Assembly: GCA_002502855.1 (NCBI GenBank)
Contig: DAQK01000046.1
Location: forward strand, 25,680-89,679
Origin: Methanobacterium sp. UBA279
Lineage (GTDB): Archaea > Methanobacteriota > Methanobacteria > Methanobacteriales > Methanobacteriaceae
DNA length: 64,000 nt
Reading direction: 5' to 3'
Under the pieces are notes generated by a model, which worked only from the letters and a program-made list of their open reading frames with translations, was not told the origin of the DNA and made no database searches. This document shows positions 9,150 through 18,223 of this stretch, piece by piece. The position numbers and the translations under genes were made by a program. Each line of letters begins with the position of its first letter. Positions within the stretch are counted from its first letter, which is position 1.

Positions 9150-9693
9150 TGAAACAGATATCACGATAACACTTAACCTAGATGGGGAAGGAAAATCCCA
9201 GATAAATACAGGGATAGAGTTTTTCAACCATATGCTAGAATCCTTCGCCAGACACGGGTTGTTTGACCTGGAATTAGAAGCAGAAGGGGATCTGGATATA
9301 GACGACCACCACACCGTGGAAGACGTGGGAATAATCTTAGGTGAAGTATTAAACGACGTTCTGGGAGATAAAAAAGGTATCAGAAGAATGGCACATGCCC
9401 TGGTTCCCATGGACGAAGCACTGGCCATGGTAGCCATCGACCTATCCGGGAGGAGTTACACCGTATTAGATCTGCCGTTTAAGAAGGTGAAAGTCGGCGG
9501 GTTAAGCACGGAGAATGTGGGGCATTTCCTGGAATCCCTGGCGCAAAATGGTAAGTTTAACCTCCACGCCCGCTGTGAGGGGGATAATGACCACCACCAG
9601 GTAGAGGCTTTATTTAAGGCACTGGCACGGGCATTACACGATGCAACCAGGGTAACCCATGGATCCATACCCAGTACTAAGGGTGTTATTTAA
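9106..9693 (+). CDS. hisB: Imidazoleglycerol-phosphate dehydratase
   Basis: HisB dehydrates imidazole glycerol phosphate to imidazole acetol phosphate, step six of histidine synthesis. This 195-residue version is the monofunctional enzyme without the bacterial phosphatase domain. The two manganese-binding motifs are clear: DDHHTVED near residues 65-72 and DNDHHQVEALFKA near 160-172; FFNHML and HALVPMDEALA also match. Two starts are possible, 9106 and 9115 (MERKKK); neither has a strong ribosome-binding site, and both overlap the ferredoxin gene. The gene is away from other his genes. Confidence 0.93.
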   Translation: MVKMERKKKLARKTSETDITITLNLDGEGKSQINTGIEFFNHMLESFARHGLFDLELEAEGDLDIDDHHTVEDVGIILGEVLNDVLGDKKGIRRMAHALVPMDEALAMVAIDLSGRSYTVLDLPFKKVKVGGLSTENVGHFLESLAQNGKFNLHARCEGDNDHHQVEALFKALARALHDATRVTHGSIPSTKGVI

Positions 9694-9749
9694 ATTAAGA
9701 AAAATAGAGTCGTAGTATTAATTGATTCAAATAAAAAAACAAAAAGAGT

Positions 9750-9770
9750 AAGCAGTCCCAGAGACTGCTT
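9750..9770 (-). terminator. Hairpin terminator downstream of mtd
   Basis: AAGCAGTC (9750-9757) pairs perfectly with GACTGCTT (9763-9770) around a 5-base loop. Read on the reverse strand the hairpin is followed by a T-rich tract (complement of 9731-9747), directly after the mtd stop codon. It also sits at the convergent end of hisB. Confidence 0.65.
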
Positions 9771-9780
9771 TGGATTATAC

Positions 9781-10611
9781 TTATTGTGGTTTTTCGAGTA
9801 ATACAGTTTTAGAGACTGTTGAACCGACTGCACCGTGTGGGGTTCTTAAAACTGTATCATTACCTTTTTCGATGTTTCTTGCTTCAACTGCGAGTTTTGC
9901 AGCTGCAGCAATGAGTTCGTGTGCAGCAGCGACCAATGGTATGTACTGGTTGGGGTCTTTAACCATGAAACATCCTTTTAAGTCGATGTCAGCAACTTTT
10001 TCTGCAGCAGTGTATGCAGCGATAGCTTTGGCTTTGGCGTAGGTGTTGGTGAATCCTGCAGCTTCTGCAGCTTTTTCAGCTGTGATTATAACTTTTGGTA
10101 ATTCTATGTCTTCGCCAGCGTCGACAGCAGCTATGATACCATCGATGGTATTCTGGACGATTCTGTAAGCACCGGTTAATGCTAAGACTTTTATTACGTC
10201 AGAGTTGAAGGATGCCATTTCAGTTGGGTCGAGTAGTTCTCTTCGGGCACCGATCATGGGGTCACCTTTAACTATGATGTAACCTAGTCCCTGTTCATCC
10301 ATTTCATCTTTTTTACCTGCACCAGGAGCATCTCCAATAATAACGGCTGGGATGTCATAGGTAGATAGTAATTCCCTTGCTTTGGCAGGTCCTGGAGCAC
10401 CAGGGTTGGGGCTTATGAATATTGCAAAGTCTGGTTCAAATTCCTTAACCTTAGGGACTACCTCTTCGACCTGTTCCGGATTCATTTTTGCACCGGAACC
10501 TATGATTCTTACATCAATATTAGGCCTATCTGCACGTTCATCCAGTAATAAGTCTAATACTGGTGAGGTACCTATATTTCCGCTTTTAATTATTCCTATT
10601 TTTACAACCAT
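9781..10611 (-). CDS. mtd: F420-dependent methylenetetrahydromethanopterin dehydrogenase
   Basis: Mtd reversibly oxidises methylene-H4MPT to methenyl-H4MPT with coenzyme F420, a core step of CO2-reducing methanogenesis in the cytoplasm. The 276-residue protein is full length. Recognisable stretches are the N-terminal VKIGIIKSGNIGTSPVLDLL, the FISPNPGAPGPAKARE loop near residue 65 and the C-terminal RTPHGAVGSTVS. A GGTGATA site lies just before the ATG and a reverse-strand TATA box (CTATATAAATATG) is at ~10675-10688, so it is transcribed alone from a strong promoter. The frame is visibly biased toward GCA/GTA-type codons, typical of highly expressed genes here. Confidence 0.97.
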   Translation of the reverse strand: MVVKIGIIKSGNIGTSPVLDLLLDERADRPNIDVRIIGSGAKMNPEQVEEVVPKVKEFEPDFAIFISPNPGAPGPAKARELLSTYDIPAVIIGDAPGAGKKDEMDEQGLGYIIVKGDPMIGARRELLDPTEMASFNSDVIKVLALTGAYRIVQNTIDGIIAAVDAGEDIELPKVIITAEKAAEAAGFTNTYAKAKAIAAYTAAEKVADIDLKGCFMVKDPNQYIPLVAAAHELIAAAAKLAVEARNIEKGNDTVLRTPHGAVGSTVSKTVLLEKPQ

Positions 10612-10803
10612 TTTATCACCGATTTTGTTATCTGGATAATCAAATAAGTATTTTTTGATTTAATTTTTTTAAATCATATTTATATAGGATCGTTGGAATG
10701 GAAACTTTTAGACCTAATTACAGGAGTAATACTTTTATGTTAAAATTAGACGATGATTTCCAGTGTAAAATTAGGTTTTTATACAAGACTTAATTTAAGC
10801 ACT

Positions 10804-12075
10804 CTAGCCATTTAAAGCTTGATCTCTCCTGAGATAAAGCCATGTAAATATCAGAAGAGATATTATCCCCAACGAGTAGAAGAACCATACCATACTATCT
10901 GTAGGGCCTGTTTCAATCCAGATCAGGGTATGGGCAAGTATTATGGCATATAAACCTATAAATACGCCCCCTGCTATCTTCTGTGCACTGTGCATGAACT
11001 GGAGTACCAAACCCAGTAAAAACATCTGCACTGCCAGGCCCCATGCACCGAAATCTAGAATAGCCGGCCCGAACAGGGTGGAAGTTATACTGGTGGTGAT
11101 GCCGCTTCCTGGTTGATAAAAAGAAGGTAAAACCACATATCCCACAGTAACCCTAGGATGTCCTCCAGTAAGCGCCTGATAAAAGAGTTCCCCACCAGTA
11201 AATCCAGGCATGTGTACGATTTTATCCAGGACCATCATGGTGAAACCCGCCCGGTAAAATATCAGTTCCAGCGGATTTAAAACCCAGGTCTGCCACTGGA
11301 TAGCATTCACTGCAATATAACCCAGGGCGATGCCTATTATTGCCATTAATATTATTAAAAGGAAGACATATTTCGCTTTTAATCGCATGGTATAATAGGT
11401 GGTGATTATTACGCTTAATATGATGGCCATAGATGATGTACGGTAGCCATTTACTGCAAACAGGACTAATCCAACAACAAATAAGATGTAATACCATTTA
11501 CGGGGATATTTCGCGAGTAACAGGTTTAAGACTGGGAGGAAGATGACGTAAGCAATCCTCCACAGATCCGTTGTGGCTTGAAATTTAAGGTAACCACTGA
11601 GTAATGGGATACCGCCGAGTAAGACCAGGTTTGCACCCTGTAAGATAATAGCAAGGATAACTAAAGAAAAAAGGACCCTCTCATCCACCAGAAGTTTTAT
11701 TTTAGAGTACCAGGTGGCTTTCTCCTTGGCACTGTTTATCTTTAGGGTGAATTTCTTAAAGTTGCCTATAATTCTAGGGAAGTACAATCCCAGTATGAAA
11801 ATTACCACTCCAAAGATTATATAATAATAGGTGATGGAATCAGCCCAATCCAGGTTTCGGATATGGTAATAATAGCCCAAAGCAGCCAGAAAAACGTAGA
11901 TTATTATAAATACTACTACGATGTAGGGGGAGAAGATATCCACTTCGTTGAGTTTCTTATTCAACTTTTCAGAGAATGTCAAATTTATCTGGTCTCCTAA
12001 AAATTTTTCAGTCTCTAAATTTTTCCTTAAAATAGGTTCACAGTTCTCCTGCACTGGTGGTGAAATTCGAAGCAA
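10804..12075 (-). CDS. Polytopic membrane protein, oligosaccharide repeat-unit polymerase-like (Wzy/O-antigen polymerase type)
   Basis: About 400 residues with 10-12 predicted membrane helices and one larger loop between late helices (residues ~270-335), the layout of Wzy-type polymerases that join lipid-linked sugar repeats at the outer membrane face. The loop contains [16 protein letters not shown], and a Gly-Tyr-Arg segment (NGYRTSS) follows an earlier helix, as in the archaeal/bacterial oligosaccharide repeat-unit polymerases. The longest frame starts at a TTG inside cfbB. A TTG at 11982, 10 bases after GGAG, is more likely and gives ~392 residues. It is downstream of cfbB on the same strand, apparently by chance. 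Confidence 0.65.
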   Translation of the reverse strand: MLRISPPVQENCEPILRKNLETEKFLGDQINLTFSEKLNKKLNEVDIFSPYIVVVFIIIYVFLAALGYYYHIRNLDWADSITYYYIIFGVVIFILGLYFPRIIGNFKKFTLKINSAKEKATWYSKIKLLVDERVLFSLVILAIILQGANLVLLGGIPLLSGYLKFQATTDLWRIAYVIFLPVLNLLLAKYPRKWYYILFVVGLVLFAVNGYRTSSMAIILSVIITTYYTMRLKAKYVFLLIILMAIIGIALGYIAVNAIQWQTWVLNPLELIFYRAGFTMMVLDKIVHMPGFTGGELFYQALTGGHPRVTVGYVVLPSFYQPGSGITTSITSTLFGPAILDFGAWGLAVQMFLLGLVLQFMHSAQKIAGGVFIGLYAIILAHTLIWIETGPTDSMVWFFYSLGIISLLIFTWLYLRRDQALNG

Positions 12076-13387
12076 ATGAAGGATAGGCGGCGGTATGGGT
12101 GTGAATGTAGCTTGCCACGGTATTTTTAGACATCATACCATCCTGTTGGTTGATGATACCACTTCCTCTTAAGATTTTAAAGGCAAATTCGGGGTTTCCA
12201 TCAGCTATTTCAACTTTTGAGTAGTGGAACTCATGCCCCTTGATGATATCGTCTTTATCTGCGATTATACTCTTCTGTTTAGCTTTAGAGACAACGTAAC
12301 TTAAAGCCTGTGGCTTTTTGGTCATGACCGAGTCGTAACCAAATATGTTACACATTTTGTGATGATTTATGGAGCGGCAGACGTACATGAGTCCACCGCA
12401 TTCAGCATAGATTGGCCTTCCTTCCCTGTGGAATTTTAAAATAGAATCCCGCATGGACTGGTTACCCTCCAGTTCATGGGCGAATATTTCCGGATATCCT
12501 CCACCGATATAAACCCCATCCACGTCCGGTAATTCTTCATCATGGAGGGGGCTGAAGTAAACCAGTTCTGCCTGGTTTTCTTCAAGGGCATCTAAATTAT
12601 CACGGTAATAGAAGGTGAAAACTTCATCCATGGCCACGCCCAGTTTAACCTTCTGCCCGTTCTGGGTCTCCCACAGGCTTTCCCTTCCCGGGGGAAGCTT
12701 ATTTACGTCTTTCATCAGGGAGATAAGGTTGTCCAGGTCTATGTAATCCTTTACCATCTCAACCCATTTATTGATGGATCCTAAAATGTTTTTCCTTTCC
12801 ACGGCAGGTACCAGGCCCAAGTGTCTGTCTTCCACTCTAATGGCACCACTGCGGGGTATACCTCCTACTACTTTAGTTTTGGCCAGTGTTTCCACTGCTT
12901 CCTTGGTTTTCAGGTAGTGTTTGCGGTTTTTAACCTGATTTAGAATAACTCCTTGGATATTGATGGTGGGATCCAGTGCTTTAAATCCCAGTACAACAGC
13001 GGCAGCGCTTTTCACTAGGCTTCGAGAATTTAAAATTAATACCACGGGGGCGTCCAGTGCCCTGGCAATGGATGCGGTGTTACCCACATCGCCTGTAGCA
13101 CTGATACCCTCATATAAGCCTCTTACACCCTCAATTATCCCAAAATCAGCATCGGAAATCTTCATGCCTCTTTCAAATCCCTGCCTGATCTGTCCGTCGG
13201 TCATGAAAAAGGAGTCCAGGTTACGGGAATAGTTGCCGGTGGCCAGGGTGTGATAGGTGGGATCTATATAATCCGGGCCGACTTTAAAGGGTTGGACGGT
13301 GTATTCGTCGGATAATGCTTTCATTATCCCTGTAGCGATGGTTGTTTTTCCTACAGCGCTTCCTGTTCCTGCAAGGACTAATCTCAT
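12038..13387 (-). CDS. cfbB: Ni-sirohydrochlorin / cobyrinate a,c-diamide synthase
   Basis: A 449-residue CobB/CbiA-family enzyme that uses ATP and glutamine to amidate the a- and c-acetate side chains of a tetrapyrrole. The N-terminal dethiobiotin-synthetase-like domain has the P-loop [12 protein letters not shown] (residues 7-18) and KVGPDYIDP. The C-terminal class I glutaminase domain has the nucleophile in YAECGGLMY near residue 330 and the triad His in GHEFHYS. In methanogens the same family makes F430 (CfbB) and cobalamin (CbiA); sequence alone does not decide, and one enzyme may do both. No Shine-Dalgarno precedes the ATG, so it may be leaderless. It overlaps the next frame by up to 38 bases. 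Confidence 0.85.
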   Translation of the reverse strand: MRLVLAGTGSAVGKTTIATGIMKALSDEYTVQPFKVGPDYIDPTYHTLATGNYSRNLDSFFMTDGQIRQGFERGMKISDADFGIIEGVRGLYEGISATGDVGNTASIARALDAPVVLILNSRSLVKSAAAVVLGFKALDPTINIQGVILNQVKNRKHYLKTKEAVETLAKTKVVGGIPRSGAIRVEDRHLGLVPAVERKNILGSINKWVEMVKDYIDLDNLISLMKDVNKLPPGRESLWETQNGQKVKLGVAMDEVFTFYYRDNLDALEENQAELVYFSPLHDEELPDVDGVYIGGGYPEIFAHELEGNQSMRDSILKFHREGRPIYAECGGLMYVCRSINHHKMCNIFGYDSVMTKKPQALSYVVSKAKQKSIIADKDDIIKGHEFHYSKVEIADGNPEFAFKILRGSGIINQQDGMMSKNTVASYIHTHTAAYPSFASNFTTSAGEL

Positions 13388-13538
13388 ATTATATTAATTG
13401 GAATGATTCTATTTAAATAAGATTTGTCTTGGAAAATAATTTTCAATTTTAAATAAAAATTTCCCTTGGAGTATATCTTATCTGCTCTACCCATAGATTA
13501 AACTATATTAAATAACAGAAAAATAGTCAGGATAGATC

Positions 13539-14666
13539 ATGACTAATTTGAGCAAAAAATTGGAAATTCTGGGTGAAAGTGCCAAGTTCGACCGGTGCAG
13601 CTACATCAACACCAACGTCGATAACTTCCTGACCAAGCAATTGCCAGGCATATACAATGCCAGCACCAGAGATGGGTGCACAGTGCCTCTATTTAAAGTA
13701 TTGATGACCAATAAATGCTCAAATGACTGTAGATACTGCATTAATCATAATAAACATAGTTTTAACCGGGTAGAATTTTCACCTGGAGATGTTACTTCCA
13801 TTTTCCTTGATTATTATAATAACAGGTTGGTTGAGGGTTTATTTTTAAGTTCTGGCATCCCCCAAGATCCAGAATATTCCATGGAAAACATGGTGGAAGT
13901 GGCCCATAAATTAAGGATGGACCATGGATACCAGGGGTATATCCATTTAAAGATTCTACCAGGCAGTCCCTATGATTTAATTAAAAGGGCTGTTAGTTTA
14001 GCAGACCGGGTTAGCATCAACCTGGAAGCAGCCACCCCTGAAGGAATGGAGAATCTTTCCAGCACCAAAAATTACGATACAGATATTTTAAGGCGTATGA
14101 AATGGATTAAAAGGCTTCTCAAGGGTAACAAAGAATTTTCCCCCTCAGGGCAGACCACCCAGTTTCTGGTAGGTGCTGGTGATGAGACAGACCAGCAGAT
14201 CCTGGAAAAGGCCAACTGGTTATATGAAAAGATGGACCTTAAAAGAAGTTATTTCAGCCCATTTGAAGCAGTCAAAGACACACCACTGGAGTCCCATGAA
14301 GAACCACATCCAAAAAGGAGTCCAAGGCTATATCAGGCTGATCACCTCCTGAATTCCTATGGATTTGACCTTAAAGAATTGGTTTTTGATGACGATGGTA
14401 ACCTGAATTTGGACAGTGATCCTAAATATGTGGCAGCCCAGGCACATGAGGAACACTTCCCAGTGGAGATCAACGAAGCATCCTATAAAGATCTTCTCAG
14501 AGTCCCGGGAATAGGTAAAATATCAGCCAGAAGAATCATCCAATCTAGAAAACTGGGTAAAAACTTCCTTAAATTAGAAGAGCTAAAAAATATAGGCGTG
14601 GTCATTAAAAGGGCCGAACCATTCATTAAATTAAATAAAAATTACCAGACCACCCTTGAATTTTAA
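13539..14666 (+). CDS. Radical SAM protein with C-terminal helix-hairpin-helix (putative DNA modification/repair)
   Basis: A 375-residue radical SAM enzyme. C60, C64 and C67 form the cluster motif CSNDCRYC. LKILPG and NLEAATPEG follow in the barrel. Residues ~320-350 are a helix-hairpin-helix DNA-binding motif (LLRVPGIGKISARRI). This combination matches the family named 'putative DNA modification/repair radical SAM protein'. In bacteria it is usually next to a DUF4130 uracil-glycosylase-like partner, which is absent here. The chemistry is not established. The ATG follows CAGGATAG. Confidence 0.85.
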   Translation: MTNLSKKLEILGESAKFDRCSYINTNVDNFLTKQLPGIYNASTRDGCTVPLFKVLMTNKCSNDCRYCINHNKHSFNRVEFSPGDVTSIFLDYYNNRLVEGLFLSSGIPQDPEYSMENMVEVAHKLRMDHGYQGYIHLKILPGSPYDLIKRAVSLADRVSINLEAATPEGMENLSSTKNYDTDILRRMKWIKRLLKGNKEFSPSGQTTQFLVGAGDETDQQILEKANWLYEKMDLKRSYFSPFEAVKDTPLESHEEPHPKRSPRLYQADHLLNSYGFDLKELVFDDDGNLNLDSDPKYVAAQAHEEHFPVEINEASYKDLLRVPGIGKISARRIIQSRKLGKNFLKLEELKNIGVVIKRAEPFIKLNKNYQTTLEF

Positions 14667-14699
14667 TTTTTAGATGTTATTTTAGGTATTAATCTACTG

Positions 14700-14770
14700 T
14701 TATATGTGATAAGAGATAAGTTATAAGTTTTAACAGGTACACTTATAACTAATAAGTTCTAACTTACAAC
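14700..14770. repeat. AAGTTATAAG-type repeats downstream of the par operon
   Basis: Copies read GATAAGTTATAAGTTTT (14715-14731), ACTTATAACT (14741-14750) and AATAAGTTCTAACTTA (14751-14766), in both orientations, right up to the stop codon of the parB-like gene. They match repeats at 8764-8913 and 16008-16029. They may be ParA/partner binding sites, an operator, or a termination signal. Confidence 0.5.
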
Positions 14771-15189
14771 CCCTTTTCCTCGAATATTTTCCAGATATCC
14801 GGATGCCTATCCTTCACAGCTTCCTCAATGAGGAGTGATGCCTCATTGCTTATGCTGAACTCAGGTTTTGTTTTCTTTAAAAACCTTAAAACTGCAGCTG
14901 ATTTAGCAGACCATAATGATATCCGTGGATTCTTATGCACTTCCAAAAGTACCGCATCGACGATCTTATCATCTACGCTGGGAGTTGATGATTCCTGTAT
15001 TTGTGTGCTAACATCAGTTTCAGCAGTTTCTGCTTTTTTATCTTTTGAGATTTTTGCAGAACCAGTGCTTTTTGCCTGTTTTTTCCCTGATTTTTTTGGT
15101 CTTTCCTCTTCCTCATCTAGGTAATCCTTCCTTATAAGGGCGTCTAATCCTTTACCAAGGGCATTTTCCGGCCTTTTTCTGGGTGTCAT
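14764..15189 (-). CDS. ParA partner with ParB-like N-terminal box
   Basis: A 141-residue protein translationally coupled to parA: its ATG overlaps the parA stop by 4 bases. Residues 10-20 read ALGKGLDALIR, closely like the LGRGLDAL box at the N-terminus of bacterial ParB/Spo0J that contacts ParA and stimulates its ATPase. Residues ~22-70 are a charged Lys/Glu/Ser linker. Residues ~72-141 form a helical domain that I do not recognise. ParB's CTPase motif and helix-turn-helix are absent, so it is not a canonical ParB. I infer an adaptor for a chromosome or cargo segregation ATPase. Confidence 0.65.
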   Translation of the reverse strand: MTPRKRPENALGKGLDALIRKDYLDEEEERPKKSGKKQAKSTGSAKISKDKKAETAETDVSTQIQESSTPSVDDKIVDAVLLEVHKNPRISLWSAKSAAVLRFLKKTKPEFSISNEASLLIEEAVKDRHPDIWKIFEEKGL

Positions 15190-15971
15190 TTGTTGTCACC
15201 CTCACCTTCCATTTGAATGATCTCCTTAGCCAGTTTCTGGTAGGCCTCTGTACCGCTGCATTTTTCATCATACAGGATACAGGGGATTCCATGGCTGGGT
15301 GCTTCCGCTAACTTAACATTACGGGGAATGGTGGTTTTGAAGATGTGCTCAGTCTCTCCAAAGTACTGTTTCACGTTGTTGTAAACATCCCTGCCCAGAC
15401 GGGTCCTGGAATCATATAAAGTTAAAAGAATTCCCTTGATGGGTGAAGGGCTGTTCAACCTGGTTTTTACCAGATCCATGGCCTGGATTAAATCAGCCAT
15501 CCCCTCTAATGCATAAAACTCCGCTTGTATTGGTATGATAACGCTGTTAGAAGCTACAATGGAATTTAAAGTCAACAATCCAAGGGAGGGTGGGACATCT
15601 ATGAAAATGTAATCGTAGTTATCAACATATCCATCAACAGCTTCTTTTAAAATTGAATGGGGGCCTATAGTTTTACTTAATTCCAGTTCTGCCCCGCTTA
15701 AGTCGATGTTACTAGGTAACAGATCCAGTTGAGGTATGCTGGTTTGTATTATGGACTCTTCTACGGTGCTTTGCCCAGATAGAACTGAATAGATAGTATT
15801 TATTTGGTTATTTTTCTCCATTCCCAACCCCGTTGTGGCGTTACCCTGGGGATCCATATCTATTACCAGAACATTTCTATCTGAAAGGGCCAGTGCTGCT
15901 GCAAGGTTTACTGCAGTGGTAGTTTTCCCACATCCTCCCTTCTGGTTTAATATAGCTATAATCTCGCTCAT
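15186..15971 (-). CDS. parA: ParA/Soj family segregation ATPase
   Basis: A ~261-residue Walker-type ATPase. The deviant Walker A loop NQKGGCGKTTTAVNLA with the signature lysine is at residues ~8-23, FIDVPPSLG is Walker B-like near 123, and the Walker A' region VIDMDPQGNAT is near 40. There is no membrane-targeting helix as in MinD, and the order fits chromosome/plasmid ParA (Soj). The start at 15971 is chosen because GGGAGGA lies 8 bases upstream; the longer frame from 15989 adds six residues with no site. The partner gene is fused by a 4-base overlap. Repeats of AAGTTATAAG sit between its TATA box and the start. Confidence 0.9.
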   Translation of the reverse strand: MSEIIAILNQKGGCGKTTTAVNLAAALALSDRNVLVIDMDPQGNATTGLGMEKNNQINTIYSVLSGQSTVEESIIQTSIPQLDLLPSNIDLSGAELELSKTIGPHSILKEAVDGYVDNYDYIFIDVPPSLGLLTLNSIVASNSVIIPIQAEFYALEGMADLIQAMDLVKTRLNSPSPIKGILLTLYDSRTRLGRDVYNNVKQYFGETEHIFKTTIPRNVKLAEAPSHGIPCILYDEKCSGTEAYQKLAKEIIQMEGEGDNK

Positions 15972-16007
15972 AAAACAATCCTCCCACATTTAGTGATAAC
16001 TTCTAAA

Positions 16008-16038
16008 TGATAAGTTATAAGTTATAATATAAATATTT
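16008..16038 (-). promoter_or_regulatory. parA promoter with AAGTTATAAGTTATAA operator-like repeat
   Basis: TGATAAGTTATAAGTTATAA at 16008-16027 holds two tandem 9-base units just downstream of a reverse-strand TATA-like TTTATATTATA (~16028-16038). A bound protein there would cover the transcription start. The same repeat lies at the operon's 3' end, which suggests autoregulation or a segregation site. Confidence 0.5.
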
Positions 16039-16142
16039 ATCGTTGAATAGGGGTTTATTTAAGCTGATTTTGTAGAAAATTAGGAGTAATTAAAAAGGAA
16101 TATTTTAGAGAAATTTTAATGAAAAAAATAAAAAACTTATCC

Positions 16143-17969
16143 TTAAAACTGGACTCTCTGGGATAATTTAACGGGTAAAGGAAGCTTCCTAAATGGCATT
16201 CCATTTGTTTCCTCTTTTATACGTTCAATCAAAGTTTTTTTATCCATCAAAACTTTATCCTGGGTTTCACGTACATTAACCATGAGCTTGTCGCTTTCAA
16301 GTTCTTTATCTCCAACGACGATTACATAAGGGACCCAATCCCCTGCAGCGTTACGTATTTTCTTTCCCACAGTCTCCTGACGGTCATCAACATCCGCCCG
16401 TATCTGTTCATTCCGTAATTCCTCTGCTAAAGAGAAAGCAAAGTCCATGTGTCTTTCTGCAATGGGTAAAACCCTCACCTGGCTGGGTGAAAGCCACACC
16501 GGGAACATGGGCGATTGAACTTCCATCTGAATAGCGCTGTTTTCCAGTAAAGCACCGATCACTCTTTCAATACTTCCAGTAGGGCTGCAGTGTATGATTA
16601 TGGGTGTTTCCTCCTCTTCATCAGGACCTATATACTTAATCCCAAATCTTTCCCCACTTTCTACGTCTATCTGGATTGTTGGGTTTTCGATGGGCCTGCC
16701 TAAATAATCTATTGCAGCGAAATCCATCTTACAGATCCAGTAATGTTTTCTCCTGGGTAAAATCTCTAAAAGGACTGGTTTTCCCACCTTCTGGGCAGAA
16801 TCCATGACCCATTCCCTGTTTTCCTCCAGGAAATCTGCGGTAACCCTCATTATTGCCTCGTAGTTGATCTCGAGGTCCTCACCTGTCTGGGCGCACATGG
16901 TGATCTGACTGTCGAACTCCTCCATGGACTGCCCCACATTGGTACAAATGGTATGCATATCAGGCATGGTAAATCCCCTGAGTCTTTTAAGGCCTACCAC
17001 TTCTCCTCTTTTCTCTAAACGGAAGCTGTACGTTGATAACTCATAGATTGCCAGAGGGAGGTTTTTCCAGGTTAAAAATGTATCAGAAAGTAATCGGAAG
17101 GCACCGAAGCAACAGGCGTATCTGAGCATGAGATTCTTACTTTTAGTACCCATACGGTACTGCCTTTCCCCGAATTTCTCTGCATGGACTCTGATGGCCT
17201 CATCACCCAGATCGTACATTATAGGTGTTTCTACCGGCATGGCTCCTCTATCGGTAACCAGATTATAAACATAATCTGCAAGTAAATCTCGGATAAGCCT
17301 TCCTTTGGGGTACCATCGCAGATGGCCTATATCCGCTGATGGTTCATAGTCAGCCAAATCCTTTTCCCTCATGAGTTTTACATGAGGAGGCTCTTCACCA
17401 GTTGATTCTAATTCACCCAGTTCATAGGCCACCAGTTTCTCCAGGTCACTGCTCTGGTAAGTGAACTCACCAGGGTCGTACAGTTCATCTTCACTTAATA
17501 TATAGAATCTGGAGGGTTCTTCTTCTCCTTTCTCCTCATGTGCTTTTTCCACCACTATGTTCCGGGAAAGCTCGGAGAGGGGATGTCCTTTACAGGATAG
17601 TTCGAAGGATTTATACCAACCAAAAGGTACTCTCTCCACCTTGAGTCCATCTGCTGCTAATACCTCTTTCATTTCCTTTAAAATCTTCTTTGCAACGTCG
17701 GGCGAGCTTAAAGATGAGCTTAAATGTGCATAAGGATAGATTACTATATTATCTGCTTTTACCTTTGAAAATACGTCTTTTATCTCCTTAACAGCTTTTT
17801 CCACAACAGCCTGGGGGTCCTCCTCATCCTGTTTCTCCACAGCAGTGAAAACCACTAAAGAATTTTCAAAGTGCATTGACTTCTGTTTATCTTCAATATC
17901 TTCTGCTATTTTGGTCTTAGACTTAGTTTTATAGTTTATATAATCAGAATGAATCAGTAGTATCCTCAT
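16143..17969 (-). CDS. thrS: Threonyl-tRNA synthetase, archaeal type
   Basis: ThrRS charges tRNA-Thr in the cytoplasm. Residues 1-~140 form the archaea-specific editing domain with a D-aminoacyl-tRNA deacylase-like fold ([11 protein letters not shown] start), which removes mischarged serine. The class II catalytic core and the C-terminal anticodon-binding domain follow. Class II motifs include [15 protein letters not shown] motif 2 sequence and the zinc-site Cys in LMLRYACC. The 608-residue length is typical. The start at 17969 is chosen because GGTGATA lies 4 bases upstream; the in-frame TTG at 17981 has no site. It is divergent from ilvD. Confidence 0.95.
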   Translation of the reverse strand: MRILLIHSDYINYKTKSKTKIAEDIEDKQKSMHFENSLVVFTAVEKQDEEDPQAVVEKAVKEIKDVFSKVKADNIVIYPYAHLSSSLSSPDVAKKILKEMKEVLAADGLKVERVPFGWYKSFELSCKGHPLSELSRNIVVEKAHEEKGEEEPSRFYILSEDELYDPGEFTYQSSDLEKLVAYELGELESTGEEPPHVKLMREKDLADYEPSADIGHLRWYPKGRLIRDLLADYVYNLVTDRGAMPVETPIMYDLGDEAIRVHAEKFGERQYRMGTKSKNLMLRYACCFGAFRLLSDTFLTWKNLPLAIYELSTYSFRLEKRGEVVGLKRLRGFTMPDMHTICTNVGQSMEEFDSQITMCAQTGEDLEINYEAIMRVTADFLEENREWVMDSAQKVGKPVLLEILPRRKHYWICKMDFAAIDYLGRPIENPTIQIDVESGERFGIKYIGPDEEEETPIIIHCSPTGSIERVIGALLENSAIQMEVQSPMFPVWLSPSQVRVLPIAERHMDFAFSLAEELRNEQIRADVDDRQETVGKKIRNAAGDWVPYVIVVGDKELESDKLMVNVRETQDKVLMDKKTLIERIKEETNGMPFRKLPLPVKLSQRVQF

Positions 17970-18107
17970 TTTTATCACCAATTTTATATCATGTTAAATT
18001 TAGATGCGTAATTCTAATTTGATCATGGCCCGTAACATAATCGTTTTATTAATATGATGATATTTAAATTATGTAAACGATATTAAATAAAGGAGCAAAA
18101 AAATTTT

Positions 18108-18123
18108 AAAAAACATGTTTTTT
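18108..18123. promoter_or_regulatory. Perfect palindrome upstream of ilvD
   Basis: AAAAAACATGTTTTTT is a 16-bp perfect palindrome (18 with the flanking T/A pair), 25-40 bases upstream of the ilvD TATA box (CTTATATAATAA, ~18146-18157). It could be an operator for ilvD or a structure in the divergent thrS-ilvD spacer. Confidence 0.4.
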
Positions 18124-18223
18124 AGTAAAATTTTGATGCCCTTAACTTATATAATAATCAATAATGAAGCATTATTTTAAAAAAATTATTTTTCAACATA
18201 GAGAACAGATTCAAGTTGATAGA

